A stretch of DNA of 64,000 nt, from positions 1 through 64,000 of the forward strand of contig MPMX01000021.1 of the NCBI GenBank assembly GCA_002238725.1, in the 5' to 3' direction. How positions within the stretch are numbered: position 1 is the first letter of the stretch; each line of letters opens with the position of its first letter. Origin of the DNA: Rhodospirillaceae bacterium bin65. GTDB lineage: Bacteria; Pseudomonadota; Alphaproteobacteria; Bin65. The notes under the pieces were generated by a model, which was not told where the DNA came from, did not search any database, and saw only the letters and a list, made by a program, of their open reading frames with translations. The translations under genes were made by a program, and so were the position numbers. Positions 1 through 8,324 of the stretch are shown here, piece by piece.

Positions 1-2
1 TG

Positions 3-755
3 CGGGTGCCGACTGTCGAACAGGAGGACCGCAAGCGTTTGCATCGGGAGCGCCAACGCCTGGTGAAGGAGCGGACATCGCTGACGAACTCGATCAAGGG
101 GCTTCTCAAGCTGCATGGCATCTTCGAGATACAGCCCCGTTCGAAGGACTTCGAAGCGAAGTTTGCCGATGCGAAGACCGCGTACGGAGAGCCGTTCCCG
201 CCGCGGGCCCGGCAGGAGATTCTGCGGATTGCGGGGCGGCTGGCTCTCGTGGAAGAGCAGATCGCGCAGGTCGAGGCCGAGCGCGATGCGGTGGTGAAGT
301 CCGGAGAGACGGTCTCGATGGCGGATGCGCCGGAGGGTAGCGAAACGCGGGCGGCGGCGAAGATCGCGACCCTGACCCGGCTGAAGGCGATCGGGCCGAA
401 CGACGCAACCATCCTGACGCACGAGGTCTTCTACCGCGGGTTCCGCAACCGTCGCGAACTCGCGAGCTGGGTCGGCGTGACACCAACCCCCTGGGCGAGC
501 GGCAACATGCAGCGCGACCAGGGGATCGGCCGCGACGGTCCTGCATGGATCCGGGCGCAGCTCATCCAGATGGCCTGGCGCTGGTTGCGCTATCAGCCCG
601 ACAGCGCGCTCAGCAAGTGGTTCAAAGAGCGCACTGCGGAGTCCCGCGGCCGCATCCGCCGGGTGATGATTGTGGCACTCGCCCGCAAGCTGCTCATCGC
701 GCTCTGGCGGTTCTCCGAAACCGGTCTCGTGCCGACTGGCGCCAAGCTCGTCTGA
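3..755 (+). CDS. IS110 family transposase, 5' truncated by window edge
   Basis: This is the C-terminal two thirds of an IS110-family DEDD transposase/recombinase. The frame is open to the window edge, and the first GTG (6-8) is internal rather than a real start, since family members are about 340-400 residues and the RuvC-like N-terminal domain is missing here. The visible start carries the family hallmark VEQEDRKRLHRERQRLVKER and NSIKGLLKLHGI linker. The Transposase_20 region follows at about residues 125-215, with LKAIGPNDA, LASWVGVTP and the serine-bearing WASGNMQRDQGIGRDG. Stop codon TGA at 753-755. No internal frameshift is seen, so the protein may be active if the missing part is intact. 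Confidence 0.88.
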   Translation, partial: RVPTVEQEDRKRLHRERQRLVKERTSLTNSIKGLLKLHGIFEIQPRSKDFEAKFADAKTAYGEPFPPRARQEILRIAGRLALVEEQIAQVEAERDAVVKSGETVSMADAPEGSETRAAAKIATLTRLKAIGPNDATILTHEVFYRGFRNRRELASWVGVTPTPWASGNMQRDQGIGRDGPAWIRAQLIQMAWRWLRYQPDSALSKWFKERTAESRGRIRRVMIVALARKLLIALWRFSETGLVPTGAKLV

Positions 756-1085
756 TCGCGAAACCGCACCGATCCACGCCGGCCGGACGCGGCCGGCGCT
801 GGGCCGGGTGGCGTGTGGCCGACGCTCCGCCGGGCTGAAAGACGCCGACCGAGAGATGGGCCCCGCCCCCGGAACGCTGCGCCCGCAGCAAGCGGGATCG
901 AGGGAAGGTTCCGGCGCTCCGGCGCCGAAAGACCTCCCGGATAAGAGGTGGGTATGCGCACAAGCGCGACCGATGCGAAGAGCGTTCCGACCTGGCCGCA
1001 AGGCAAGCCAGCCGTCGATCGGAGCAACCCGGAAGGTGAGATCGTCATGAATTAGACCAACCTGATTCTCCACTTGACCTTGTGT
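756..1085 (+). ncRNA. Candidate bridge RNA (seekRNA) region of the IS110/IS1111 element
   Basis: This non-coding stretch directly follows the transposase. Three consecutive hairpins are visible: GCCGGCCG/CGGCCGGC with a GACG loop (778-797), CGGCGC/GCGCCG with a TCCG loop (912-927), and ACCTC/GAGGT with an 8-base loop (932-949). IS1111-group elements are known to encode their guide (bridge) RNA in the end downstream of the transposase. That this segment is such an RNA is inference; the guide loops were not identified. The first hairpin could alternatively be a transcription terminator for the transposase. Confidence 0.4.
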
Positions 1086-1089
1086 GCCC

Positions 1090-1419
1090 TCATAAGAGGC
1101 CGAGCGCCGCCAGTAACGCGCCCTCGGCGTAGAACCCCCAGGCGAGCGTCGGCGCGGCCCAGTTAACCGTCCCGTAGCGCAGCGCCACGAACTGCCAGCC
1201 GGCCCAGAGCCACGCAGCGCCCAATGCCAGGGCGAGCGCGGGGCCGAGCCACCGGCCGGTCGGCCGCCAGCCGCGCAGCAAGCAGAGGACAAGCAGCGCG
1301 CCAGCCGCCAGCAACAGCGGCTGGGCCGGCCAAACCGCCTCGTTTTCGAGCGCAAAGAGCCGCCAATAGACCCGCGGCGAGAACAGCAGCAGGTCTTCCA
1401 GCGCCCAGGTTCCCGCCAT
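1090..1419 (-). pseudogene. DUF6064-like membrane protein, 3' end removed by IS insertion
   Basis: The 109 residues begin MAGTWALEDLLLFSPRVYWR and contain NEAVWPAQ, followed by three hydrophobic segments, as in DUF6064-type integral membrane proteins of about 200 residues. The reading frame ends in TGA (1090-1092) exactly where the IS110 element begins, so the C-terminal half has been lost or displaced. The remaining protein would have three or four membrane helices and is unlikely to be functional. The family assignment is from memory of the N-terminal pattern and is moderate; the truncation at the IS junction is the stronger claim. Confidence 0.55.
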
Positions 1420-1486
1420 TGCCGGCCGCTATTCCGTCCCCGCGCTCATCGGGGCTGTCGGCCCGGACGGCAGGATCGCCGGGGTC

Positions 1487-2389
1487 CTACAGGTCGCGCA
1501 CATGTTGCGCCATGCGCCGGCGCATGGCCGCATCCGGCATCGGACCCAAGGCGGCGGACTTGTTCTCGCGCAGATGGTCGACCCGGCCGGTCGCGGGAAT
1601 GGCCGCCGTGACCGCGGGGTGCGACAGGATGAATTTCAGCAGGAATTGCGGCCAGGTGGTGACGGCGATTTCCCGGGCCCATCCTGGCATCGGGCGCCCC
1701 GCAAGCCGGTCCGGCAGCCGGCCGCGCTGGAACGGCCGGTTGCAGATGACCGCGATACCGCGTTCCCGGGCCAGCGGCAGCAGGCGGCTTTCCGCTTCCC
1801 GGTCGACGATGTTGTAGGTGAGCTGGACGAAATCCGGCGGCCGCCGCCGCATGACCGACTCGAGTTCGCCGTGCCGGCGCCCGTGCGAGGTGGTGACACC
1901 GGTATAGCGCAGCCGGCCGGCCGCCTTCATCGCCTCCAGCGTGTCGAGGTTCCGCTCCCAGTCCCACAGGTTGTGGACCTGCAGCAGGTCGAAGCGCCCG
2001 ACGCCCCAGCGCCTCGCGGTTTCCGCGATCTGCCCCGGGCCGTCCGCGGCCGAGGTCCAGACCTTGTCGGCGGAGAACAGGCCCGGCGGACGGCCCAGCT
2101 TCTCCAGCGCGTCGCCGATCACCGCCTGGGAGGAGCCGTACATGGGCGAGGAATCGATCATGCCCCCGCCCGCCCCGAAGAAGGCGGCCATCACGGCGCG
2201 GCACTCGGCGCGCAGTTTTGGATCGTCGCCGACATTGAAGGTGATCCAGCTGCCGAGCCCGACCGCCGGGACCGGCTCCCCGGTCGCCGGTATCCGCTTC
2301 GAGAGCGGTTTTCCGGCCGGGTTTCCAAGCGCCGGCATGGCAAGCGCGGCGCCCGCTCCGGTCAGCACAGCCCGGCGTGTCACGCCCAT
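1487..2389 (-). CDS. Aldo/keto reductase with twin-arginine signal
   Basis: Predicted NAD(P)H-dependent oxidoreductase of the aldo/keto reductase superfamily (300 aa, TIM barrel). The start at 2389 is chosen because a GGAGGGG ribosome site lies just upstream and because it opens directly with MGVTRRAVLTG, a twin-arginine motif followed by an Ala-rich hydrophobic stretch. Export to the periplasm in folded form is therefore likely. The AKR catalytic tetrad is recognisable: D and Y in MIDSSPMYGSS, K in SADKVWTS and H in LLQVHNLWDWE. An upstream in-frame ATG at 2443 would bury the signal. The substrate cannot be inferred. The gene stands alone between the IS-interrupted gene and the DUF2889 gene. 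Confidence 0.82.
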   Translation of the reverse strand: MGVTRRAVLTGAGAALAMPALGNPAGKPLSKRIPATGEPVPAVGLGSWITFNVGDDPKLRAECRAVMAAFFGAGGGMIDSSPMYGSSQAVIGDALEKLGRPPGLFSADKVWTSAADGPGQIAETARRWGVGRFDLLQVHNLWDWERNLDTLEAMKAAGRLRYTGVTTSHGRRHGELESVMRRRPPDFVQLTYNIVDREAESRLLPLARERGIAVICNRPFQRGRLPDRLAGRPMPGWAREIAVTTWPQFLLKFILSHPAVTAAIPATGRVDHLRENKSAALGPMPDAAMRRRMAQHVRDL

Positions 2390-2476
2390 GAAGAGCCCCT
2401 CCCCTTCCTGCCTTGGGGCAAGACTAGAGGGTGTCCTTTTCAATTGGAACCGCCGACGCGGGGGAAAGGCCGGCCG

Positions 2477-3037
2477 CTAGTCCCCGGTGTAGAATTCCGG
2501 GAAGCGCTCCCTGACGACCGGCCCGTCGCTCGCCATGGCGTGGCAGGTGTCGATCACCAGCGGCTTGCGCTCCGGCTTGTCGGGATCGTGCATCGGCTTG
2601 CCCTTGACCCGGCGCTTCGCGACATGGGTCTGGTAGGCGACCGTGCCGAGCTGTGCGAGCATCTCGACGAGATGGGTGCAGCCCTTGCGCCCGCCGACCC
2701 GCTGCCGGACCTCGCGCATCCAGCCGACGCCGATGCGGATGCCCGCCAGCGCGCCGAAGGCCGGGGCAATATCCGGGCAGACCGCATAGGGATGATGGTC
2801 GGTCGCGGCTTCGCAGGACTGAATTACCAGATCGTCGTCGACGGTCAGCCGTAGCCACATGTCGTGAACCGGGGCTTCGGGCTCAACCCAGCCGCGGAAG
2901 CCGCCGTCGTAGCCGTAGCTCTTGCGGTCCGTGAGACGGCCTTCGATATCCCACAGCCCGTCGTCGCGGATGTAGCCGCGCATTTCGATGACGCGGGTGT
3001 GGAGCGGTTCGCGGGCAGCGGGTTCGGAAAGCGGCAT
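2477..3037 (-). CDS. DUF2889 domain protein
   Basis: A 186-residue protein starting MPLSEPAAREPLHTRVIEMR. It matches the DUF2889 family by pattern: an N-terminal RGYIRDDGLWDIEGRLTD segment, a central GCTHLVEMLAQLGTVAYQT and a C-terminal DTCHA. Family function is unknown; members are often found near catabolic or benzoyl-CoA-type genes. An in-frame ATG at 3115 would add 26 low-complexity residues without homology and was not preferred, though neither start has a strong ribosome site. No signal peptide or membrane segment is seen, so it is predicted to be cytosolic. Confidence 0.72.
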   Translation of the reverse strand: MPLSEPAAREPLHTRVIEMRGYIRDDGLWDIEGRLTDRKSYGYDGGFRGWVEPEAPVHDMWLRLTVDDDLVIQSCEAATDHHPYAVCPDIAPAFGALAGIRIGVGWMREVRQRVGGRKGCTHLVEMLAQLGTVAYQTHVAKRRVKGKPMHDPDKPERKPLVIDTCHAMASDGPVVRERFPEFYTGD

Positions 3038-3139
3038 GGCGGACTCGTGGAAATCGGGGGACGGTCTGGGCGGACGGGCCGGCCCTATGTGCGACGCCTC
3101 GGCGCCGGCCGTCACGGTAGAGTTTGTCGCGATCGGGGG

Positions 3140-4444
3140 TCAGGCGGTGTCGGGCGCGGGTCCGGTCCCGGTCCCGTTGTCGTCGAGCCGGGCGACCCGG
3201 ATCGAGGTGACCCGGTGCCCCCGGCGGCGCAGGATCTCGAAGCGGAAACCGTGAAAGGCGAAGACCTGCCGGACTTCGGGAATCCGGCGCGCCTCGTGCA
3301 TGACCAGGCCGGCAATGGTGGCGGCGTGTTCGTCGGGAAGCTCCCAGCCGTATTCCCGGTTGAGATCGCGGATCGTGACGTCACCGTTGACGACCAGCGA
3401 GCCGTCGCGCCCGGCGCGCACGCCGGCGACCGTCCGGTCGTGCTCGTCGGCGATGTCGCCGACGATTTCCTCCAGAATATCCTCCAGCGTCACGATGCCC
3501 ATGAAGGCGCCGTATTCGTCGACCACCGTCGCGAAATGCTCGCGCCGTTCGCGGAAGGCGTGGAGCTGATCGAGCAGGGCCGTCGATTCCGGAATGAACC
3601 ACGGCGCGGCGGCGATCTTGCGGATCTTCAGATTTTCGACATCGCCGCCCGCGCGATGCACGGCGCGCAGCAAATCCTTGGCGTGCAGAACGCCGACGAT
3701 GTTGTCCGAATCGCCCTTGAACACCGGCAGGCGCGTATAGGGACTCGCCAGCACCTCCTTCACGATCTCGGGCGCCGGCATGTCGGCGTCGATCATCGCC
3801 ACGCCGGAGCGGTGCGTCATGATTTCCTCGACCTCGACATCGCCGAGATCCAGGATGCTCGACAGCATTTCGCGCTCGGCATCGACCTCCGGGTCCGGTT
3901 CGGGCGCGGCGTGCATCCGGATCGCGCCGCGCAACTCCTCCTCGCTGGCGGCGGGCGAGAGCGCGCTCTCGAAGCGGACGCCGAATATCCTGAATGTTCC
4001 CTCGACGACGAGCTGGATCGTCTGCGCCGCCGGGGCCAACACTGAGACGACGCCGCGCAGCACCGGCGCGAGTCGCAATGCGGTGCTGTCGGCATGGTTG
4101 ATGGCGTAGGCCTTAGGCATCACCTCGGCGAAGATCAGCACCAGCAGCGTCATGACGATGGTGGCGTAGAACACGCCGTTCGAGCCGAACCAGCCGATGA
4201 AAAGGCTCGTCGCCAGCGCAGACGCCAGGATGTTCACCAGGTTGTTGCCGAACAGGATGGCGCCGATCAGCCGATCGGTCCGTGCGCGCAATTGATTCAC
4301 GATGCCGGCCGCGGCGACCTCCTGGCGCTCCAGTTCCAGCATCCGGGGCTGCGAGGCCGCCGTCATCGCGGTCTCCGAACCCGAGAAGAAGGCCGAGAGC
4401 ATCACCAGCAGGAGAATCGGAAGGATGTCGAGGAAGAGTTCCAT
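3140..4444 (-). CDS. CNNM/CorC-HlyC type transporter-associated protein
   Basis: This 434-residue protein has three modules. An N-terminal CNNM (DUF21) transmembrane domain spans about residues 1-185, with four hydrophobic helices and the SAFFSGSETAMTAAS motif. A pair of CBS domains lies at about 205-330 (MTHRSGVAMIDAD and VVDEYGAFMGIVTLEDILEE). A C-terminal CorC_HlyC domain lies at about 345-425. The family is linked to Mg2+/Co2+ export; the older 'hemolysin' label is misleading. It lies 66 bp downstream of aroB on the same strand, an order common in alphaproteobacteria, so co-transcription with aroKB is likely. Confidence 0.88.
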   Translation of the reverse strand: MELFLDILPILLLVMLSAFFSGSETAMTAASQPRMLELERQEVAAAGIVNQLRARTDRLIGAILFGNNLVNILASALATSLFIGWFGSNGVFYATIVMTLLVLIFAEVMPKAYAINHADSTALRLAPVLRGVVSVLAPAAQTIQLVVEGTFRIFGVRFESALSPAASEEELRGAIRMHAAPEPDPEVDAEREMLSSILDLGDVEVEEIMTHRSGVAMIDADMPAPEIVKEVLASPYTRLPVFKGDSDNIVGVLHAKDLLRAVHRAGGDVENLKIRKIAAAPWFIPESTALLDQLHAFRERREHFATVVDEYGAFMGIVTLEDILEEIVGDIADEHDRTVAGVRAGRDGSLVVNGDVTIRDLNREYGWELPDEHAATIAGLVMHEARRIPEVRQVFAFHGFRFEILRRRGHRVTSIRVARLDDNGTGTGPAPDTA

Positions 4445-4510
4445 GAGTCCGAGAGGGTGCCGAAGGAAAGGTTTGACCCGGGAAAAGCGGATTCGGGCCT
4501 GTGCGTCCGA

Positions 4511-5683
4511 TCAGTCCAGTACTACCGACAGATAGGAATTCAGAACGTCCGCTTCGATGCCGGCCGTGACAAAGGCATCGCCGATGCCGCGGACCATCAC
4601 GAAGACGATCCTGCCGTCGGCTACCTTCTTGTCTGCGCGCATCAGGCCGATCATCGCATCCGGGGTCAGGCCCGGAGGGCCGATGGCGGCCGGTGCGGTC
4701 GGCAGGCCGACGGCTTCCAGATGGGCGCGGACGCGCGCGGCGTCCTGCCCGCTCGTCCAGCCCATGGCGGCGGAAATGTCGAAGGCCATGCACATGCCGA
4801 TGGCGACGGCCTCACCATGCAGCAGCCGGTCGCTGTAACCGGTCGCCGTCTCCAGCGCGTGGGCGAAGGTGTGGCCCAGGTTCAGCAGGGCGCGCTCGCC
4901 GGTCTCGCGTTCGTCGCGCGCCACGATTGCAGACTTGGCGGCGCAGGCGGTCTCGATGGCCCGGACACGCGCGCCGCCGCCGGGCGCCCCGTCAACCACA
5001 CCGGCGCCGTTCGCCTCGAGCCATTCGAAGAAGGCGCGGTCGCGGATCAACCCGTATTTCACGGTCTCGGCATAGCCGGCCAGGCGCTGTCGGCGATCCA
5101 GCGTGTCCAGGGTTTCCGGGTCGATCAGCACGAGTTTCGGCTGATGGAAGGCGCCGACGAGATTCTTGCCGCCGGGCATGTCGATGGCCGTCTTGCCGCC
5201 GACCGACGAATCGACCTGGGCGAGCAGCGTCGTCGGCAGCTGGATATGGTCGACGCCGCGCAACAGGACAGCGGCGGCGAACCCGGTAAGGTCGCCGATC
5301 ACGCCGCCACCCAGCGCGATCAGCGTGTCGCGGCGCTCCAGGCCGAGCGACAGGCACCGGTCCGCCAGCCTTTCCAGATGACCGAAGGACTTGGTTTCTT
5401 CGCCGGGCGGCAGGACGATCGAATCGACCGATACGCCGGCCACCGCAAGGCCGGCCTCCAGCGGCGCGAGATAGTGCGCAGCAACGTTTTCGTCGGTCAC
5501 GACGATCGCGCGGGGCCGCGTCAGAATCGCCGCGACTTCGATGGCGAAGCGGTGGCGCAGTCCGTTGCCGATCAGGATGTCGTAGCTGCGCTCGGCCAAG
5601 GAAACCCGGACGCGCGCCGCCGGATCGCCCGGCGGATTTTCGGGATGCGGATGTTCGGACTGCGGATTTTCGGGGCCGGTCAT
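4511..5683 (-). CDS. aroB: 3-dehydroquinate synthase
   Basis: Second step of the shikimate pathway: conversion of DAHP to 3-dehydroquinate, using NAD+ and a divalent metal in the cytosol. The 390 residues contain the nucleotide-binding GGGVIGDLTGFAA, the QVDSSVGGKTAID motif, and NLGHTFAHALE with the metal-binding histidine. An N-terminal extension of about 20 residues rich in Pro, Glu and His (near-repeat of PENP) precedes the conserved fold and is not part of the family core. The start overlaps the stop of aroK by 4 bp (ATGA), indicating translational coupling in an aroK-aroB operon. Confidence 0.96.
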   Translation of the reverse strand: MTGPENPQSEHPHPENPPGDPAARVRVSLAERSYDILIGNGLRHRFAIEVAAILTRPRAIVVTDENVAAHYLAPLEAGLAVAGVSVDSIVLPPGEETKSFGHLERLADRCLSLGLERRDTLIALGGGVIGDLTGFAAAVLLRGVDHIQLPTTLLAQVDSSVGGKTAIDMPGGKNLVGAFHQPKLVLIDPETLDTLDRRQRLAGYAETVKYGLIRDRAFFEWLEANGAGVVDGAPGGGARVRAIETACAAKSAIVARDERETGERALLNLGHTFAHALETATGYSDRLLHGEAVAIGMCMAFDISAAMGWTSGQDAARVRAHLEAVGLPTAPAAIGPPGLTPDAMIGLMRADKKVADGRIVFVMVRGIGDAFVTAGIEADVLNSYLSVVLD

Positions 5684-6267
5684 GGCGACGGCGCCGGGCG
5701 CTGCGCCCGTCCCGGATGGCCGGAGATCCAGTCGTGAAGCGCGTCGGCCACCTGGACCGTCATTTCGCCCAACGGCTGATCGACGCTGGCGACAGTGATG
5801 TCCGCCTCGGCATAAACCGGATTGCGCTCCGCCATCAGGTCGGAAAGGATTTGCTTCATGTCGCCGTTCTTCAGCAAGGGCCGGTTGTTGCGGCGGCTAA
5901 CTCGCTCCACCAGGGTATCCAGATCGGCGTTCAGCCATATCGAAATGCCCCGGGCCTTGACGAGACTGCGCGTCTCCGGGTCCATGAAAGCGCCGCCGCC
6001 GGTCGCCAGGATGTGGGGCTCGCCTTCCAGCAGGCGCGCGATCACCCGGCGCTCGCCGGCGCGGAACGCCGCTTCGCCGTGTTGCTCGAAGAATTCCTCT
6101 ATGGTGCTGCCGGCAGCCGCCTCGATCTCCGCATCGGCGTCGATGAAGGGCAGGTCGAACCGCTTGGCCAACCGCCGGCCGACCGCAGACTTGCCGACGC
6201 CCATCAGGCCGACGAGGACAATCGTCCTTTCGGGGCGCAAGCGGGATGTATCGCTATTCGTCGTCAT
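5680..6267 (-). CDS. aroK: Shikimate kinase
   Basis: Phosphorylates shikimate at the 3-hydroxyl using ATP. The 195-residue protein shows Walker A (GLMGVGKSAVGRRLA, about residues 20-34), the shikimate-binding DADAEIE, the ATGGGAFMD loop and the lid arginines in SRRNNRPLLK. It is first in the aroK-aroB operon, with a 4-bp overlap into aroB. The start ATG (6265-6267) faces the divergently transcribed gene at 6513, leaving about 245 bp of shared upstream DNA. Confidence 0.96.
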   Translation of the reverse strand: MTTNSDTSRLRPERTIVLVGLMGVGKSAVGRRLAKRFDLPFIDADAEIEAAAGSTIEEFFEQHGEAAFRAGERRVIARLLEGEPHILATGGGAFMDPETRSLVKARGISIWLNADLDTLVERVSRRNNRPLLKNGDMKQILSDLMAERNPVYAEADITVASVDQPLGEMTVQVADALHDWISGHPGRAQRPAPSP

Positions 6268-6512
6268 GCTCTATGCGATACTGCAACTATGTTGCGTCCG
6301 TCATTCCGGCAATGCTGACCGAAGACCGTCGCGTGGCCGTCCGGCGGCCGGACGGATTCGGCAACGGCCGCCCACGCCGCAATATCGCCGCAATATTTCG
6401 GTCGGATAGTCTTTCGGCGCCAGCATTTTCTTTGCGCTGCGCCGCAGGAGTGCGGGTTCCTTCCTCTTTCCGGGCGGCTCGGGCCTGCGGCACCGGGACG
6501 ACGGTCGATCCC

Positions 6513-8294
6513 ATGGCGGGATATCCCATGGCGCGAATGACAACCGAACCTGTTTCGCCTCGGTCCCGGCGCCTCCGGCGTGCGCCGGGACTGCTGGTCC
6601 TGACCGCCGCGTCGTTCGGATTCGCAGCCGGCCCGGCTGGACCGGCGCCGGCGCAGGATAGCGGCACGCCGACCCGCATCGACCGGGCCGGCACGGAAGA
6701 TACGCCGGAACGGCAACCGACGGTACGCGTCGAGGAGCTCGGAGCGCCGGGCGCCGGATCGACCGGCACCCTCGCAGACGGCAGCGGCGGCCTCGGGGCC
6801 GGGCTGTGGCGCGGCGCGCGCCTCGAAGAGGTCGTCCCGTTGATGGCCCGGCTGCCGGCCGCGAACCGGTCGCCGATGCTGCACGATCTCCAGCGCCGCC
6901 TGTTGCTGACCGTGGCGCTGGCGCCGGCTGGCAAGGCAAAGACCGGCTTTGCGCAGGCGCGCCTGCAGGCGCTGGTCCGGATGGGCGCACTGCGCGACAC
7001 CGTCGATCTGGCGGCGCGCGCCGCGGCTAAGCCACAGGCGCCTTTCCCGGTCATCCGGGCACGCTTCCTGTCCGGCGACCCCAAGGGGGCGTGCGCCGCA
7101 GTGGCCGGCATCGGAAACGGGGCCACGCCCTTCATCGAACAGGCGCGGATCGCCTGCCATATCCTGAACGGTCATGGCGAACGCGCGGAAATCGCGCTGC
7201 GCCTGCTTCACGAGCAGGGCGCGCCGCCGCCGCGGCCATTCGAGAGAGCGGTCGTGGCTGCTGCGGCCGGACGGGCGCCGAAAGGCCTTGCCAAACCCGT
7301 CGCGCTTACGCTCGCCATGCTGCGCCGGAACAAGGCGGGCGTGAAGTCCGTGAAACTGGAGCCACTGTCGACCGGCGCCCTGATCGCTCTGGCGGCCAAT
7401 CCGAAAATGGGCCGGAGGTTGCGGATTCGCGCGCTGGAGCGCGCCGCACTGCACGGCGCTCCGGTGCATCGGGAACTCGGAGCCCTCTATGCCGGCGCCC
7501 GCGTATCGAAGCGGGAAATCGCCGACGCCGTAGCGATCCGCCTGCGCGGCTTCGACGCCCGGGCCCGGACCCGCCTGTATCTGGCGGCTGCGACTGCCGG
7601 CAGTCGCGCCCGCCGGGCGCGCATCCTTGCCGCCTGGTGGCGCCTGGCAGCCGGTGCAGCGGCACGCGGCGACGATGGCGCCGAATATTTGGCGGCACAA
7701 CAGACCGTACCGTTTCTCAAGACCATCGACCCGGCGCCGGCCTATCAGGATCATGCCGCGCATATCGCGCGGGTCTGGTTCGCAACCGGCGGGATCGAGG
7801 AGGCTTTCGCCTGGTACCGGTTCCTCAAGGCCGCGCCGTTCCGCAATCCCGCCGATCTGCACCGGATCACAGTGCCGGCGCTGCTCGCCGCACAGGCGAC
7901 CCGGTCGACTCCCGAGATCGTCAAGTCCTGGATCGGGTTCAAACGCTGGACCGACCGGAAGAACGCCGCCGGGCATCTGGCCGATCTGAAGGCGCTGCTC
8001 GACGGCCTTGGACGGTCGGGCGACCTCCCCCGGCCGTGGCACCGGGTATCGGCGGAAGAAAGGAAGGCGGAACGGACTGCGCGCACCGATCGCGACGCCG
8101 CCCTGCTGCAGGCTGCAGCCGGCGGCCGGCCCGGCCTAACGGTCCTGCGCGTCCTAACGCAGGTGAACGGCCGGTCGCTGCGCCGCATTCCGCGCCGGCT
8201 CCTGCGCGACGCCCTGTTCGGCCTGCGCGCCGTCGGGCTCGGCCGCGAGGCCCGCCGGCTCGCCATCGAAGCCGCCCTGGTCCGCCAGCTCTGA
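6513..8294 (+). CDS. Conserved hypothetical secreted helical protein
   Basis: A 593-residue protein of unknown function. After a short basic stretch (RSRRLRRAPG) comes a hydrophobic signal sequence (LLVLTAASFGFAAGPA) ending near APAQ, so it is probably exported. The rest is almost entirely Ala/Arg/Leu-rich helix, with repeated blocks resembling solenoid (TPR-like) packing, but no family motif was recognised. Candidate starts are ATGs at 6513, 6528 and 6537; all keep the signal peptide, and the long Arg-rich 5' extension back to 6246 overlaps aroK and is unlikely to be translated. Position between aroKB and xerD, the same in many alphaproteobacteria, argues for a real conserved gene. Confidence 0.72.
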   Translation: MAGYPMARMTTEPVSPRSRRLRRAPGLLVLTAASFGFAAGPAGPAPAQDSGTPTRIDRAGTEDTPERQPTVRVEELGAPGAGSTGTLADGSGGLGAGLWRGARLEEVVPLMARLPAANRSPMLHDLQRRLLLTVALAPAGKAKTGFAQARLQALVRMGALRDTVDLAARAAAKPQAPFPVIRARFLSGDPKGACAAVAGIGNGATPFIEQARIACHILNGHGERAEIALRLLHEQGAPPPRPFERAVVAAAAGRAPKGLAKPVALTLAMLRRNKAGVKSVKLEPLSTGALIALAANPKMGRRLRIRALERAALHGAPVHRELGALYAGARVSKREIADAVAIRLRGFDARARTRLYLAAATAGSRARRARILAAWWRLAAGAAARGDDGAEYLAAQQTVPFLKTIDPAPAYQDHAAHIARVWFATGGIEEAFAWYRFLKAAPFRNPADLHRITVPALLAAQATRSTPEIVKSWIGFKRWTDRKNAAGHLADLKALLDGLGRSGDLPRPWHRVSAEERKAERTARTDRDAALLQAAAGGRPGLTVLRVLTQVNGRSLRRIPRRLLRDALFGLRAVGLGREARRLAIEAALVRQL

Positions 8295-8324
8295 AGCGCG
8301 CGACAGGGAACGCGCGCCGCTCGC

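Larger units (their letters stand above)
1..1090 (+). mobile_element. IS110/IS1111-type insertion sequence, 3' part
   Basis: The window opens inside an IS110-family element. Seen here are most of the transposase and a roughly 330-bp non-coding tail. The right end is placed near 1085-1092, because a membrane-protein gene read from the opposite strand loses its family similarity exactly there and stops at a TGA at 1090-1092. A long non-coding segment downstream of the transposase is what is known for the IS1111 group of this family. The left end lies outside the window, so the element length and target site cannot be given. Confidence 0.75.
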
